DNA of 64,000 nucleotides from Apteryx mantelli (Eukaryota > Chordata > Aves > Apterygiformes > Apterygidae): contig NC_089981.1 in assembly GCF_036417845.1 (NCBI RefSeq), positions 84,547,268 to 84,611,267 of the forward strand, given 5' to 3'. The notes under the pieces are model-generated. The model had not been told where the DNA came from, searched no databases, and worked only from the letters and a program-made list of their open reading frames with translations. This document shows positions 1-13,685 of this stretch, piece after piece. How positions within the stretch are numbered: position 1 is the first letter of the stretch; each line of letters opens with the position of its first letter. A program made the position numbers and the translations under genes.

Positions 1-3000
1 GGAATTCTATTTGATGCTGTTAAGCTTTGATGACATACCCCAATGACTTGCTTGGAAGAAATCCATTTAGCAAGCTTGCAAATCATGCTGTTTCAGTTCT
101 GTGAGTGCCCATGAGAAATGTGCATTTTCAATCATAAAAGCTGTAGAAACAAAATGGAACTTTGAGACACAGACAGATGAATTCCTTATCACGGCTTGGC
201 TCTGTTCACAGAACATGTGCTTACCATTTCAAACTCCGGAAAACTATTTACAGGAATCTGAAATACGAGACTAAATCCAAAAGTAAAAAATAGTAAAAAA
301 TAGATAAATTTCTAGAAGATGCATTTTTTTCCTTTTCAAAGGCAAAATGGAGAGTCTGATTAAAAACAAAGCAAAAAAAAAAACCCAAAACCCCAACCCC
401 CCCCCACAGCCTCTAGTTTGTTCCTAGGATTAGAAATGCTTGTAATATGATCTATGCACAGGGTGCCAGAATTACAGCGGTCGTCTTATGTTTATGTGGC
501 AAGATACTTCAGTTCTGGGGAAGGAAAAGCAAACAGTTTGCACTTTCTTCACCTCTCACAAATTGTCCTTGAACGGGAACAACGGAGACTGCAGTGGGGA
601 TGGACACTTAGCACATCCCACTGCCACAGTGTAATCCCTACCAGCACCGGATCTTTGAACCACACTGCCAAGCATTCAAATGCTTCCAAAAAAACCCACC
701 AGTCATGTCAAGCTGGGAGAGAACATAAATCTGTGTCAATCAGTGTAACTCTATATGGAGTTTGGAAAACAGTCTGAAAAATGGTCTTCACTGGGCATTT
801 TCTGATCTACTTGCTTAAAAATTCAGTTCATTTCTGTAGGAGGCAGTCAACGACAATGACAGCACCTTCAAGTTAAATGCATTTGTTCCCAAGAAGAGAA
901 TTAAAGAAACATGTGTCATGCTCAGCATTGCTGAAAGTAAGACTTGACACAGTTATTTTCCCGGTACAACGAGACATCGGCCTCTCCCACTGGCCAGGAT
1001 TGTCTCATTATTTCCTTGTCCTCTCTCCTTGCCTGTGTATCCATCTGTTGTTTCTTGTGTTATACTTAGTTTGTCAGCTGGCTGGAGCAGCAATGTTCTC
1101 GATTCTGTTACAGTACTTTGTTCAGCACAGTGCAGTTCTGATCCAAGCCTACAGCTCTGGGCACAAGAACAGTACAGCTCATTTGCTATTTACACTGCAA
1201 CAAAAGGGACCTAAATTATAGATTAGCATCACAAAAAACCTAGCAGATTCACAAAGCACTCAGAACTTAGTTTCATGAAGGTTTTCTCTTGCAGCAAAGC
1301 TGGTTTAAGAAGTTCTTGCCCTCCTAACCACATTTCATTCTCCTGTCAGTTGTTCCAGTGCATCTCTTTGATGCCATGCTGTAGCAAACTGACGCAGGTT
1401 AAAAAAACATCTCCCCCTTCCCAGAAAAGGGTTGCTGTTCTTTAAACCATTAATCATGTCAATAACCTGATTTATGGTACCATTCCACAGACAGCTGCAC
1501 CAGCACAACCAAGCAGATACACTGTGACAAGCCACCAGCAGCAGAGGAGAACTTCTAGAGCAGCTTTACCACTAGAGAAAATGTTCATGAAATTGCATGC
1601 TGGAAACCAGCTCCCAATAATGCTGTCTCATCTGTACCTTTTTTTTTTTCTTTTTTTTTTTTAAGTGATGTTCTACTTTGCATGAAGCCTGCCACACTTT
1701 TACCCCCCTACACACACCCAAATCTGCTATCTACACATCTGTCAGAACAGACAAGAATACAACTCTATAATGTGCTAAAGAGACTGCCTATAAAGTTGAA
1801 TCCTCTGGATATTACTGACCTTGAATGGTTCAAGCTCTCTCTTGTTCCATTTATCCTTGTAGATTCTGCAGCCAAATCAACTGAACCTTGTAGTCAGTGA
1901 GACCAAAATAAAACAAAGAGGAACTTCTAATCTTTCTCTGTTAAGGAGAAATGAAATCAGTGCAGGCTCCATAAAACAAGAGTAATGGGAACTGTTCATG
2001 GTTATGAGCATCTGAAACAACAAAGTGCCTCTCACTAGGTGATGCAGTGAAACTGTGGCAAATGAAGTTATATGCTCCAATGTCACAACAAGGTACAAGT
2101 CAACCAAAAAGGAATATTTTTTCTTAGCTTTTGAGAGATGACTTCATGCTACGTGTCTTTGAAAGTGCCACTGTCTCAGATTTTCCAGAGATATCCCATG
2201 AAAACTTGGATTGGATGAGGAAGAGAGCAAAAGCTGAGTTTGCCCTGCTTGGAAAAAAGCTCCTTTCCTAGTTTTCTTGCTTGGAACATGTCTGAATTTC
2301 TCTTATTTTGTGTAGATGCTGCCTGGGGCAGACAATCCTACCTTCCTCCACAAGTCACTGCTGGACAGACCACATTGTCCTGACTCAAGCAATGAATGAA
2401 CTAAGCAATCCTTTGGAGAGCAGCAATGATGTGTTCACACACTCTGGCTGTTAAATTATTACCATGGTATTTCTGACTAGAGATTACTGGGCTTCCAAGG
2501 GTTGAGACTGTGGCAGATAGATCCTTCTCATGAGAAGGAGGAATTTACATAAAACAAATGTAAGCAAATAACTTAATGCATACGATCTCTCATTCAGACA
2601 TGTTTCCACACGGGAAAAAATCTTTAGGGAAACAAACATCAAAATTCTGACAAATTCTTATAATAGTTACAAAAATAAATGTGTCTTAAAACAATACAAA
2701 CATTGGTGGTCTTTTTTACATACAATTTTGAACTACTGTCTTATTGTGCTAGCAGTCTTCTAAGGATAAACAAGCTCTGAAAGTATTTAAAAAGAACAGT
2801 TTTCTTGCAAACTCTTGTTTGAAATATATTCTCCTCTGGCTCCACATTTTGACAGTACTGAAACCGTACTGAGCCAAACATTTTTTTTCCAACAGTGAGT
2901 ATTTTAACCGATTTTAATACAGATCACTTTCATATTCATTTGTACATACAATAACTAGCCTTCACCCTTATTGACTTAAACTCACAATAATTCTCATAGG

Positions 3001-3609
3001 GTGGCATTTTATTTGTTTAAAATTTTGATATATTCACAAACAGAATAATTGCCTAAATTTACAATCATAATCATATCAAAGTTATAAGGAAAAATAGTAG
3101 AAAATAAACAGTATTGAAAGACTGATATTTTCATGAAACATCCAGACTATCACACTAGGCATACAAAATGTACCAGTGATAAAATCTTCAGACAGCAACT
3201 ATCACATAAAGCCATAAGCTTTAAAATGTATCTGCCCCTGAAGAATCTGAATCCCCATGTATACTGCTGATACTTCTAGTTTGGTTATCTATATTCATGG
3301 AAGGCAGCTTCACTGACACCTTTGCTGCAGAAACCTGTGAATTTAAATGCAGGACAGCATCCCCTCCTAAAATAAAAACAGAATAAAACACATTATTCGC
3401 AGTCTATGATATATATCGTTTAACTACTTGATTCATCTCCATACTGTGTCACTTTATTGAAAAATAAAGACACAGACACCCTTACTGTCCAAAATCAGCA
3501 TATGGCAATATCTTTGACGCATAGTTCAGAGGGTGTTGTTTTACCCACCGCAGTCCTCTATCAGATAATAAAGGGATGAATATCTGAGAACATATAGTGT
3601 GGGTATTTA
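1..3609. other. Intergenic DNA, no gene recognised
   Basis: AT-rich sequence downstream of TALPID3. Short homopolymers (poly-A near 374, poly-C near 397, poly-T near 1,639). A minus-strand open stretch at 1,335-1,535 (TINQVIDMINGLKNSNPFLG) was considered, but it has no splice context or family I recognise. Confidence 0.6.
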
Positions 3610-3656
3610 CATACATACACACCACATGCACGTGCATACACACACACACACTTTTT

Positions 3657-3705
<49 letters not shown>

Positions 3706-3745
3706 ATATGGGTGTATGTGTGTGTATATATATATATATTTATAT
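3610..3745. repeat. Compound CA/TG/TA microsatellite
   Basis: A run of CA dinucleotides (about 3,637-3,651), then about 18 TG units (3,665-3,699), then mixed TG/TA and a TA run. Alternating purine-pyrimidine DNA with Z-DNA potential. Short open frames here are artefacts of the repeat. Confidence 0.95.
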
Positions 3746-6700
3746 AAAATCTCCAGTAGGCATAGAACTACTTCGAAAATGTATACTGATGTTTTCCATG
3801 GAAAAGAAATGAGATATTGCAGACACTAATAGTATTTCTAAACTCCATCCATATGTGCATGTCTATTTGCATCAAATCCTTAGAAAACATTAAGGATTCT
3901 CTATAACGCATATCTCCATAAAATCATAAAAAGCAAAGCAATACAAGTTGAAGCTATTGGCTATATGTGTTGTGGGGAAAAGCACCCTCCCAGCGATTCA
4001 GCTGCCCAAACACAAGTGAGCAGTTGCTTTAGCTCTTTCCCACTACAGGGCTGTTTCTCCAGCTTGCTTCCCTGACAGATGATGTGGTGTTGCTACTTCC
4101 TTGTGGTTCATCCCCCTTCTTCCATCCTACAACAAACACCAGAGAAAATGCATCAAGCCGCCCCACAGGAGATGCGGCTTGCAGAACTTCACTTTATCTT
4201 CCACTAAGCCTGAGACGGCACCTCGTCGTTCTCCGTTCTTGCGGTCTCGGCCTTCTGGCCCTGCGCAGCGTGGGACTCTGCCAGGGACAAGCCCACACAC
4301 AGCCTAGCCACCTAGGTAATTAAAACACTAGTTTCTCAATGAAAAAACAAAACAAAAGAAAAAAACCCCACCACACTTAGGCTTTCTTTCACCCCAGTTA
4401 ATTATCTACTATGTCACTGCAGTAGTAACCTGCTTTCATCTGACTTGTAGCAAAGCACACTTCAAATGACTAATTAAAACAACAAAAAAACAACTGCTAA
4501 AATAAAATTTCACCCCGTGTTTTTCACGCTAAAACAGCTGCCAACTGCCTAGGAAGTCAAAAATAAACGGGGCTGAAGACAGTAAATCCAGTACCTGGAG
4601 CAACTTGTGCCAGCTAAGCCTCTTGCATCTCAGGAAGGCAGGGCTCCACAGACGTAGGAAGAGCACAGTGACAACTTTTATGTCCCCAGGGAGTCAGCAC
4701 ATCACCCGCCTGCTACAACCACTTATGCACTTTGCAAGAGTCAATGGCTACGGTTTCTCTAGCCTATCCTCACTATTTGCGCAGCCTTCTTTGCTCCCTG
4801 CCCGAATCCCCTCCACAAAGCACAGCTGCCGCAGTTTGTGTTGGCAAATCTGATGCACGATCAGAAAGAATACACGAGAAAATCGACATCTTCTGAACAT
4901 TATTCAAAAGCACATTTATGGTAACACCACAGAGATGTGCAAACAACATGTGCGTTTTGTTCTTCCAGAAGTAGTTCCACGAGCTTAGTCTGTAACCATG
5001 TCTGCATGATTAAAATAGGTTATTCAGAATGGGAACAGAAGAAAAACATATATGTTTATTTGGTTAGAAGTGAAGCCGACACACAGTAAAGATATGAATG
5101 TGTAATGCCCAAGGAAACTCTGTAAATCATCCTAGACACCAAAGCAAACCATTCCATACTCGCTGACACTGTATGCAGTTTGATGCTATCGAAGCTTTAC
5201 ATGGTTAATAATTTCCACAGTCATGCCACACTCCATGATGTCATTGTTTCAACAGCTGTTTTCAGGTTTAAAAAAAGAAAAGGAAAAAAAAAGAATATTT
5301 CCTGATCCCAAGGGTCTGTAGTAACTTCCCAAGCATTTGAATCTGGGGTGCTGAAAGACCATAGCATACCAGTCTACATTCTTCCTAACACATACTCTAA
5401 TATATTTTACAGACAAACTACAGTTCAATTTTCTGTTGGCTATAAAATGCTAAAAGCACAGAGAAATCAACCGAGTAATTCCATCTACCTGCTCAATAGA
5501 AAAGTTACCTGGTCCTGGACTATCCAATTATCCTTAAAGATCAGCTTAAAAAATATCCAAAGCCAATATTTTTTAAAAAATACAGAAATCTGAAGTCTTC
5601 GACTTTGTTAGATACACAAAGAAAACATACAACCTAGATTTTCAGCATTTTAACTGTAAAAATTTATGGATATCCTATTTCAGCTCCACAGGAGATTTTG
5701 CTTCATGACTGCAAGTTTCCAGGACAGGAGGCTACTAGTCCTAGAACTCTGCACAAGCCCAAAGATGCAGCTATTAAGTTACTCTCACATCTGCTTTACC
5801 ATTATCACCTCTTGCTTAATCCAACCTCTGGCATTCACAGTGCATACATTTTATAAAACACATTCATATCTACACACAGAGATGTGTATGTGAATACACG
5901 CACAAATGCAAGTACATAGGTTTAAATGCTTGTATTCATGCTCACATAATATGTTATAAAGCATGCATATTTACTGATGTCTGAATCTGCCTTTGGCTCT
6001 TCACCATATTAGTGCTTGCATAGTCCTTGGCCAGCTCCTACTTTACCAACGCAATATTCCATTTTACTTTCCTCCCTCCCCGTCATCAGAGAACGGCTCA
6101 TAACCAAAACTAAGAGACTTTCTTCTTAAAGATTAACCCCCTCAGCCACAAATATGCAAATAGCAATGATGCTTGTAATCTTCTGATGCACAGTAAAAAC
6201 GAAGTGGAAAATTCCATCACTCCATAAAGCAGCACAGAGCAGGGAGACAAGTAGTCTTCACAGCTTTTTTCCTCTTTAGAAGTTCTGGAAGTACTCAGAA
6301 CAATTTTGCAGTCATCTACTTAGCTGTATTTATAAAAATTTTCCTTGTTAAAATCCAATAAATGCAACTTGCGACCTCAGCTGACCTCCATTTCTCCAAA
6401 TTCATTGTCACTGTCTAATAGAATACGTTCATGTAAACTGTGAAAACTGACACCTTTAATAAGTGCATAAGGGCCCTCGACTGGTAGAAACTCAACAATG
6501 ACTGAAAACATCTTGGTGACCCGCTGATGGAAAAGGTCGGATTTCAGATTAGGAATTTTTCCTGTGCTTGGCAATCTATATAACAAATTCATGTACAGTA
6601 CTAAATTTCCAGATCTTTGTTTAACAGAAACATAAAAATTAATGGTGTGTCAACCAACCGGTGACCTGTGAAAAGAGTTTTTCTCTGAGAGGTACCGTCA

Positions 6701-9700
6701 CACGGAGAGTATGCTATATACAAGTGTATTGCGAATGTGTGCCAAATGGAAAAGGAATAAAACACACTGAAGGGAGTTTTGGTTACTAATACCATATGGC
6801 AACAATAGGAACAAAGAAAAATGTTTGAACCTTTCTTTTTAATTTTTTTTCTATTTGGCAAAATAAAAAGACTAAACAAGTCTGATTTTTAAGCCAAATA
6901 AAAAACATGTGCTTTAACTTCTTTAAGCCAGTGTCCGTACATTAAGTAAAACTTCTATTTTTAATCTATCAGGAGATAAAACAGAACCATATTCTTGTCG
7001 GTGAAAAGAGCTATCTTTTTAGACATATGTGCCTCGATAAATAGGGAGGGGTTTGAAGGATCAGGGCCCCAGTTATTGTTTCAGTATAAAAGCACCATAA
7101 TTACTGTAATTACCCGTGTATTATTTCCTAAAAATTAAAAACAACCATCACCCCTAGCAACCCTCCCTCTACCCTCTCATAATCTAATGCAAAAAATAAA
7201 GCAGCTAACTTCTAGAGTAAGAATAAACTTCCAAGCACATGTAAAAACAACTCCGATACAATACTCTTATTCCCTTAACAGCAAGGGTTGATATGCTTGG
7301 CTTGTTTCTTCTTCTGCCAGATTCCAGCTGCTTCATTTTGTTTATCACTAACTTCAAAGTTTCAAATGCTGTCCTGTCCCAACAAATAACTTCCCCCAGA
7401 TGGCATTATCTCAAGTGTTCAGAGCACTGGGGATAGCACAGCACCTGCAGATCTGTAACTCAGCATTGTATAAACCTCCAAAGAAAGTTCCTTTAATTTT
7501 TTTTGTCTGTCATTCCCCCATTTTGCCTTTTTTTTTGCTACCAAAAAAAAAAAAAAAAAGCTTCATATCTGACATATAGTTACAAGGACCTTTAGCAGGG
7601 AGACAGAGAAAGAGTTGTCAGAACTTCTTACAGTGATGACCGTAAGCAGAAAACCTATGAGTCCAAAAGTGACCAGACCACCACCAACAGAAACACTCTA
7701 CCCGCTCCCCTTACCTGTAAGTAAAGACGTGAGATGCATATTTGCGCCAATGTGCGTCCGATCTGTGTCTTCATGGATATCTGTATGGTACCAAAAAAAA
7801 TCCACGCATTTTAATGTCTTGTTGTACAGACAAATTACCAAGTAGAAAAACACAAAAAGCAGCATTTTCCTACAAATCAAAACTATTCCAGACATGCTGG
7901 GCTAACATACATTGATAAGAAACAGCCGTATTTTGATGTAAGCAACTCTGAAGGCTAAACTAAAAAGAGAAAACACACTGCAAGTCAGTCATGTTACTAA
8001 TTATAAGGAACAATATTTCCAGTTCAAATTCATGTCTAGCTATATAGCCTGTGCGCTGTCTACATAATTCAATGCTTCTGGAATTTAATGGCTTATACAG
8101 TTGAAACTTGGTATGGTACAGAGCTAGCCTCATGGTCTCAAGACGGTAAAGAATACAGCGTTCTCAGAAATGAAATGGTCTGAACGGTTTCTCTAACAAC
8201 CCTATCATTCGGACAAATTTACTCTCCATTCATGAGACAGCACCTCCACTTTTCTATCCCAGGTCCATTTGCACCATCGATTCAGTGTGGAAGGTATGCA
8301 TATTTATGTTATTATGGAAAAGGTGAGGGAGCAATAAGTTCCAAATGTCCTCTCTTCGCACTGCCAGAAATGAAGCAAAAATGTTTAAGCATCTGTGCTT
8401 TTTATGGCAGGGACCCCTTCTCGCTGTGCAAACGCATTGGTTAGCATAGGGCCCCAGACTCCGGTACAGACCTCTGGCTTCCACTAGGACAGAAATATAA
8501 AAAACAAGAGAACAAGATGCTCGGCAAATGCATGCAGTTCTAGCCTCGAAATTCAAAACCAAACCTGTCCATAACTTCACTGGTTTCATGACAAACAGAA
8601 AAGACTCCAGTCAAACTGAGACCAAATTTCTAGGGCTGAATTACATGAAAGGGATGGATTTACAATTAAAACACATCAGTTGTTTTACAGAAATGGACTG
8701 ACATCTGCGGGATTTGAGCCAGAAACGTCTGGATCTAAAAGTATGAGTCTGCTGCTTGAGCTGAGATAACACAATTCCATTCTCAAAGGCTTCAGCCAAC
8801 TCATAAACCCCCGTAAGTGGGCTATAGCCACCAAGGGGACAGAAAACTATATAGCATGAGTTTAAAGTTTTGACCTAAAGTTTTCATGTGGTGTAACCTA
8901 CTTACAGAAACTCCCCACGCATTCACACACAGTTTTCTTTTTTTGTTGGTTTAAAGCCTAATACATAGCTATAAGTATTTTTGAAAAGAAAATAAATTCA
9001 GATCCCGAGTCAGTAAAGGAGTGTGGGACACAGGCTAAGCAGCCTAGCAAATTTTTCAAAGCAGGACACTTGAAAATGACTTTTCCTCCTCTCGAGTCTG
9101 ACTTCAAGGTTCAGCGGTTTTCCAAAACATGTTATATTCCCACCAACAGCAACACTAAACAGAACAAATACTAGAAATACATAAAACAAACTAGAACCAG
9201 ATTTTTCAAAATCCTAACGCAGTTTTAAGAGACCAGTAGGGAAGGGCAAACAGAAAGCAGCTCCAAAAACATCTAGGAAGGAGATTGCAGAGTTTGCTAT
9301 ATAAATATTTCCTTTCAGCGACTAAAACCTCCTCTGCCCCTTTAGCTCCGGCATATCTTGCTCTGTAGTCTTTCTCATTGCCTAACAATTCAATTCCCTG
9401 GCCACACCTCTTCCTGTTGTTTCCCAGAAAATCACTTCCAAAAGATCACTTTCCAAAGAACTACAAGAATTATTAATACTGAGAAGACATAGCAGAAGTC
9501 CGTTTGAATGCTCCTTACAGCAGCCTGTGATTTTCTGCGTGTGAATTGCTTCTTTCTTGACTGCAACCATTTTCCCTGGGAGAAGTTAGAGGAGGGGCCT
9601 GCAGCAAACCTTGAAGGTTTTATTTGAAAGTAAAGCAGACAACGAGCAAACAGGAGAAGGAGTTGGCCTGCTACTGGCCCAGAATCTCTGAAAAACACTG

Positions 9701-10239
9701 GGAAAATGTGCAACATGTGCAGGGAGGTGTGGGTGGGTGCGGGAGTTACTAGCCTGCAACCATCTCTAAGTGCACAAGAGAGCCTAGGTAGAGAGTTGGT
9801 GGAATCAGGAGACTCTGACAGGTGATAATTAGAAAACCGCATGTCTCATGGTGTATTTAATATTTCTTTTAATTTCTCCCTATTTATTCAGTAAAAATAA
9901 ATACCTCCTACATACCAATCTTCTTCTCATTTTCTGCAAAATCTAACAAGCAAGTGGATAGGAAGGCAATTTTGAATTATGGTTGTATAAAACTATAGTA
10001 GCTTTGTTAATCACACCTTCATGTCTGGGGATCCAAAGGACATTTTAATGTCAGGATCTGAAGCAAAATAAAGAAACTCAAAGAAAATGCACTCAAGTGA
10101 TCAACAGCAGGAACTGACACTCAATTCTAGTATAGTGAAATTATGCAGACTTCCCTCAAGACGCAAGAATCATTCACTACAACCCTAGGAGTAGGACTGG
10201 CTCCACGGAGACCTTGCATCTTTACATAATAATCGCAGT
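3746..10239. other. Intergenic DNA, no gene recognised
   Basis: Mostly AT-rich. GC-richer patches with several CpGs occur at about 4,140-4,300 and 8,250-8,560. No exon with convincing splice borders and a known protein was found. Minus-strand open stretches at 6,377-6,592, 7,698-7,895 and 9,432-9,842 carry no motif I recognise. Confidence 0.6.
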
Positions 10240-10730
10240 AATACTTCCACGAGTAATTAAAGTTGAATAACAAATTCAATTACGTTTCACAATAAATTAG
10301 GCTTACAATGGGTTTGAAAGTGAAGATCTTTCCAATTCACACTTAAAATGAAGACGGTTGCAAGTGAGGGAATTCCCTAAGTAAATGTTGTTCTTTTATA
10401 AGCCAGTATACTGGCCAGGAGATGTACTAGATTAATCTAGAGTCCCTTCCTGCCTCCGAATTTCTGCTCAGATCTATTTGGCCTATGCAGTGGAATTACC
10501 AACAATATGATGGCTGTTACACAGTTTTTGATGCGCGGTTGTCCATACTACTTGGGGAGCACATAATTCGCGGCAAATGACAATCTCTGCTTATCAAACA
10601 CGTACAGTATGTTGCGGGTCAGACTGAGCATGTATCTGCAGTGAAGTTTGCACTGCATCTGCTTGCTAAGCATCATGTGCCATCCGGCCCTATTAATTCC
10701 CCAGCTGCATGACTATTAAAAAAAAATAAT
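10240..10730. promoter_or_regulatory. Candidate conserved non-coding element
   Basis: A non-repetitive, complex stretch with AATTA homeodomain-like cores near 10,254-10,300 and unusual CpG-containing words (TGATGCGCGG, AATTCGCGGC, TTGCGGGTC). It has no open frame and is unlike the surrounding AT-rich, slippage-prone DNA. By texture it could be an enhancer, for instance for the neighbouring developmental gene. This is inference only. Confidence 0.25.
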
Positions 10731-13428
10731 TCGGTTAGGGACGTAAGAGGATAACATTCAGACAATCAGTGTAAGAGGTTACAAGCTACTTAATATCTCT
10801 TCAAAGTGTGATGGGAGACCTTGATGCAGCTGTATCTCAAACAGGCGAGGGATTTCCTGGGCTCCATTCCCTCCAGCCGTAACAGCAATCCTCACCCAGG
10901 TTAAAATGAAGGCTTCGGGACAGACAACGGGAAGAAAAGGGAAAACTTTCTCAACCGCACTACCCTTCAAGCAGCACTGCAGAGCAGAATTTGCTCACTG
11001 CAAGTCACTGTTCACATATAATGATGTCACTAAATATATTCCTGCAATAAAAATTTATAAAAGATATTCTCAGAATCCAAAGCTGTTTGATTAACAAGTG
11101 TTTTTCTAGATGACCACAAACAAAAGAGATAAAATTTCTCTGTTCTGAATACGTAAATATTCACAAAACCCTATGTATTTGTTTTGATGATTTTTACTTA
11201 ATTCTTCCAAGCTCATGGGATTCTCCATACGGAAACAGTTTGCCAAGATGCCTATTACTGTACCACCATTACAAAAATCTGCCATTTTAAAATACCTATA
11301 CTTTTAGCACAAGTATGCAATTTTTGTAATTATATATTTTTAAAGGAATATTATGAATGTTTTCCCCAGGAATACAAAACAAAACAGAACAAAAACAGCT
11401 CTATACAGTTAGCATTTTTCAGTGATACACTGTAATAAACACTAGGACATTTCTACATATGTTTCTAGCATACATGTTGACAAGCTTGTTAAAAATGACT
11501 TCTTTTCAAGCCATTTGTTAAACAGCAGAAGATGGCCATTGAAGGCCTTACCATTTGTACGTGTCAATTAAATTTGAAAAAAATATATATCAGGAATAAG
11601 CAATTCTAAGAAATATGAGAAGGCAAATAATGTCTCTATTAGGTTAGAAAGAATATTGTAGTAGTATACATAAGCAAGCATACATTAAAGAAATGGAAAA
11701 CATGAAATCTCTTTACAGGCAGATCTGGTTGGAGACAGCTAATTTGCAAGTATTCAGATCCTAATCTGGCAAAGACCCTCTAAGCCTTCACTTGAAAAAA
11801 GTACCCAGTGTACCCAATGTGATGGCAAGTAACGCTGTCTCTACAGGTTAATGCCTGGAACCACAGACTTGGAAAGGTCTGATAGCAACTCTATGCTTTT
11901 CTGCTGTGCTATTTTAAAGTTCATTAAAACCTAAGATGTTTAAACTTTGTGCAACAGAGGTAAGCATTCCTCCTTGCAAACAAAAAAAACCCCAAAATCC
12001 AAACCACTTGGTCTGTTATATGGGAAAAGTAAAAAAGAATTCCTTTGTAATACTCGGGTGAATTTGACAGTAAAAGAACTCACAGCTCTAAATACTCAAT
12101 ACCGTCAATGAACTGCAGAAACATATTTCTGGCTTAAATATTCTGCTATTACTCTACATCTATGCTACCTATTTAGCATGCTACATCATCTTCCTAATTA
12201 TCTCTTATGCACATTGCTACTTATTTTAATATGACACATACCTCCGTCTCTGCAGACTGCTATAAAAAGCAGGGAAAACACTGCAAGCCTCCGCTCTCAG
12301 CCCCACCGTGACTCTTGAAGGTTTCGCTACTACCAATGGTTCCCAAATAGCTACAGTAAAACCAGCAAATATGGTCAGCAATGCAGGAACTGCTCTGCAC
12401 AAATCTTTGAGCAGCAGTCGAATAGTGCCTTTCGAGACACCGAACACCCTCATTTACACGAGGTTCTCATCTGGGCAGATGTTCTTTACCTCTAAAATTA
12501 CACACACACAGGTTGAAATTTTGAAGAAGCTGGCTGCACAAGCTGCTGGTAACAACCCTTTTTTGTGCTAACTTACTTGCGAAAGCATTGCCGCTCTTTG
12601 CCATTCACTCTTCCCTGATCAAACCGTTGGTACCAAACTTGGTTCGCGCTTGGTTCATCAATAGCTTGCCTCATCAGCTTAGGCCACAGGCAAGCTGAAT
12701 GCAGCTTGTAAGCAGTGTGATCAAAACTCATTTATCAGTTGTCCAGGTTTAAATATTTCTGGCCACAATACAGGGGAAATCTGCCCTGGAAAGCAGGGTG
12801 AATGGAAATAAAGCGAGCGTGTGCAGGAGCAGCTTCCTTGCAGAAGTGCAGGCTACCGTGTGTTGACAAGACAATTTGTGCAGCGCAACGGCAGCGACTC
12901 CTGGTTCTGCTCCGTGCTCCAGAGCACACACAGGACCTCCTGAATTCGGGGGCTGTATAGGGTTCTTCGAAAGGGCCAGCCCATGAAATTACTGAAGTGC
13001 AAATCATTAGTACAGGACACTGAGTCCCCTTGACCGAATGCAAACTAATTATGGAATGATTCTTGAGAAAGCAGGTGAAGGATTAGGGTCTAACGCAGTT
13101 ACACTTGTATGTCAGGTGCGTGTGAGTCTATATGAAATCTTAATATTGAAAAGAATCATATATGAATCATTTTATCCATAAGTAATTATTACTCATTGTT
13201 GTGAACTGAGATTATTTAATTAATTAAGTTTTAAAGTGTCTCATGGGATTTAAAGGCTCTCCAGTATTTTACCTGAAGCAAATTCATTCACATTATATAC
13301 ATGCACACACATACTCCCAAATCTGGGATATCTCCGCAAGTATTGGATAAATCAATCTGCTTTCTTGCAGTTTCTACATAGAATCAAAGAAACAGCAGAA
13401 ATTTTAAATGCATTATCCATTATTTTCT

Positions 13429-13453
13429 TCCTCTCTCTCTCTCTCCCTCTCTC
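13429..13453. repeat. CT-rich short microsatellite
   Basis: A pyrimidine tract of CT units with a CCC interruption, in the intergenic part. Confidence 0.8.
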
Positions 13454-13673
13454 ATATATGGCCTACACATGAAAGAACTCATTCCAGAATATATTTAAAA
13501 TTGAACACGTATATACAAATTTGGGAATACACTTGCCCATATCATTTTTCTGTCACTGTGAGTTATATGGCTCCAAGACCTCCACAAGACCAGAAGAGAA
13601 TAAGCACTTAAAGCTTATCTTTCTTGATGCAAGACAACATTTGAACATCACTGTTACTTGATGCAGGGTTGTT

Positions 13674-13685
13674 GGGGGGGGGGGG
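13674..13685. repeat. Poly-G run (12 G)
   Basis: A homopolymer of G. Exact length is prone to sequencing error. Confidence 0.85.

Noticed and set aside
1335..1535. Minus-strand stretch containing TINQVIDMINGLKNSNPFLG
   Set aside because: Considered as a decayed exon or pseudogene; no homologous protein recognised, and it contains a T7 run.
3597..3829. Cys/Val- and Thr/His-rich open frames
   Set aside because: Produced by the TG/CA microsatellite; not genes.
6377..6592. Minus-strand open stretch ending EFGEMEVS
   Set aside because: Looks faintly protein-like, but the only upstream acceptor (caagcacag) is weak, and no family is recognised.
7698..7895. Minus-strand open frame with a hydrophobic start and a gtaagg donor at its end
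   Set aside because: A possible first exon on paper, but no partner exon was found downstream and the hydrophobic part is low complexity (poly-Phe/Leu from T-rich DNA).
9432..9842. 136-codon minus-strand open frame in intergenic DNA
   Set aside because: No domain, no recognised family and no splice or promoter context; this length is expected by chance over 64 kb on six frames.
12226..12571. Overlapping open frames on both strands with a TATA-like CTATAAAAAG
   Set aside because: No codon or protein signal I recognise, and TATA-like words are common in AT-rich DNA.
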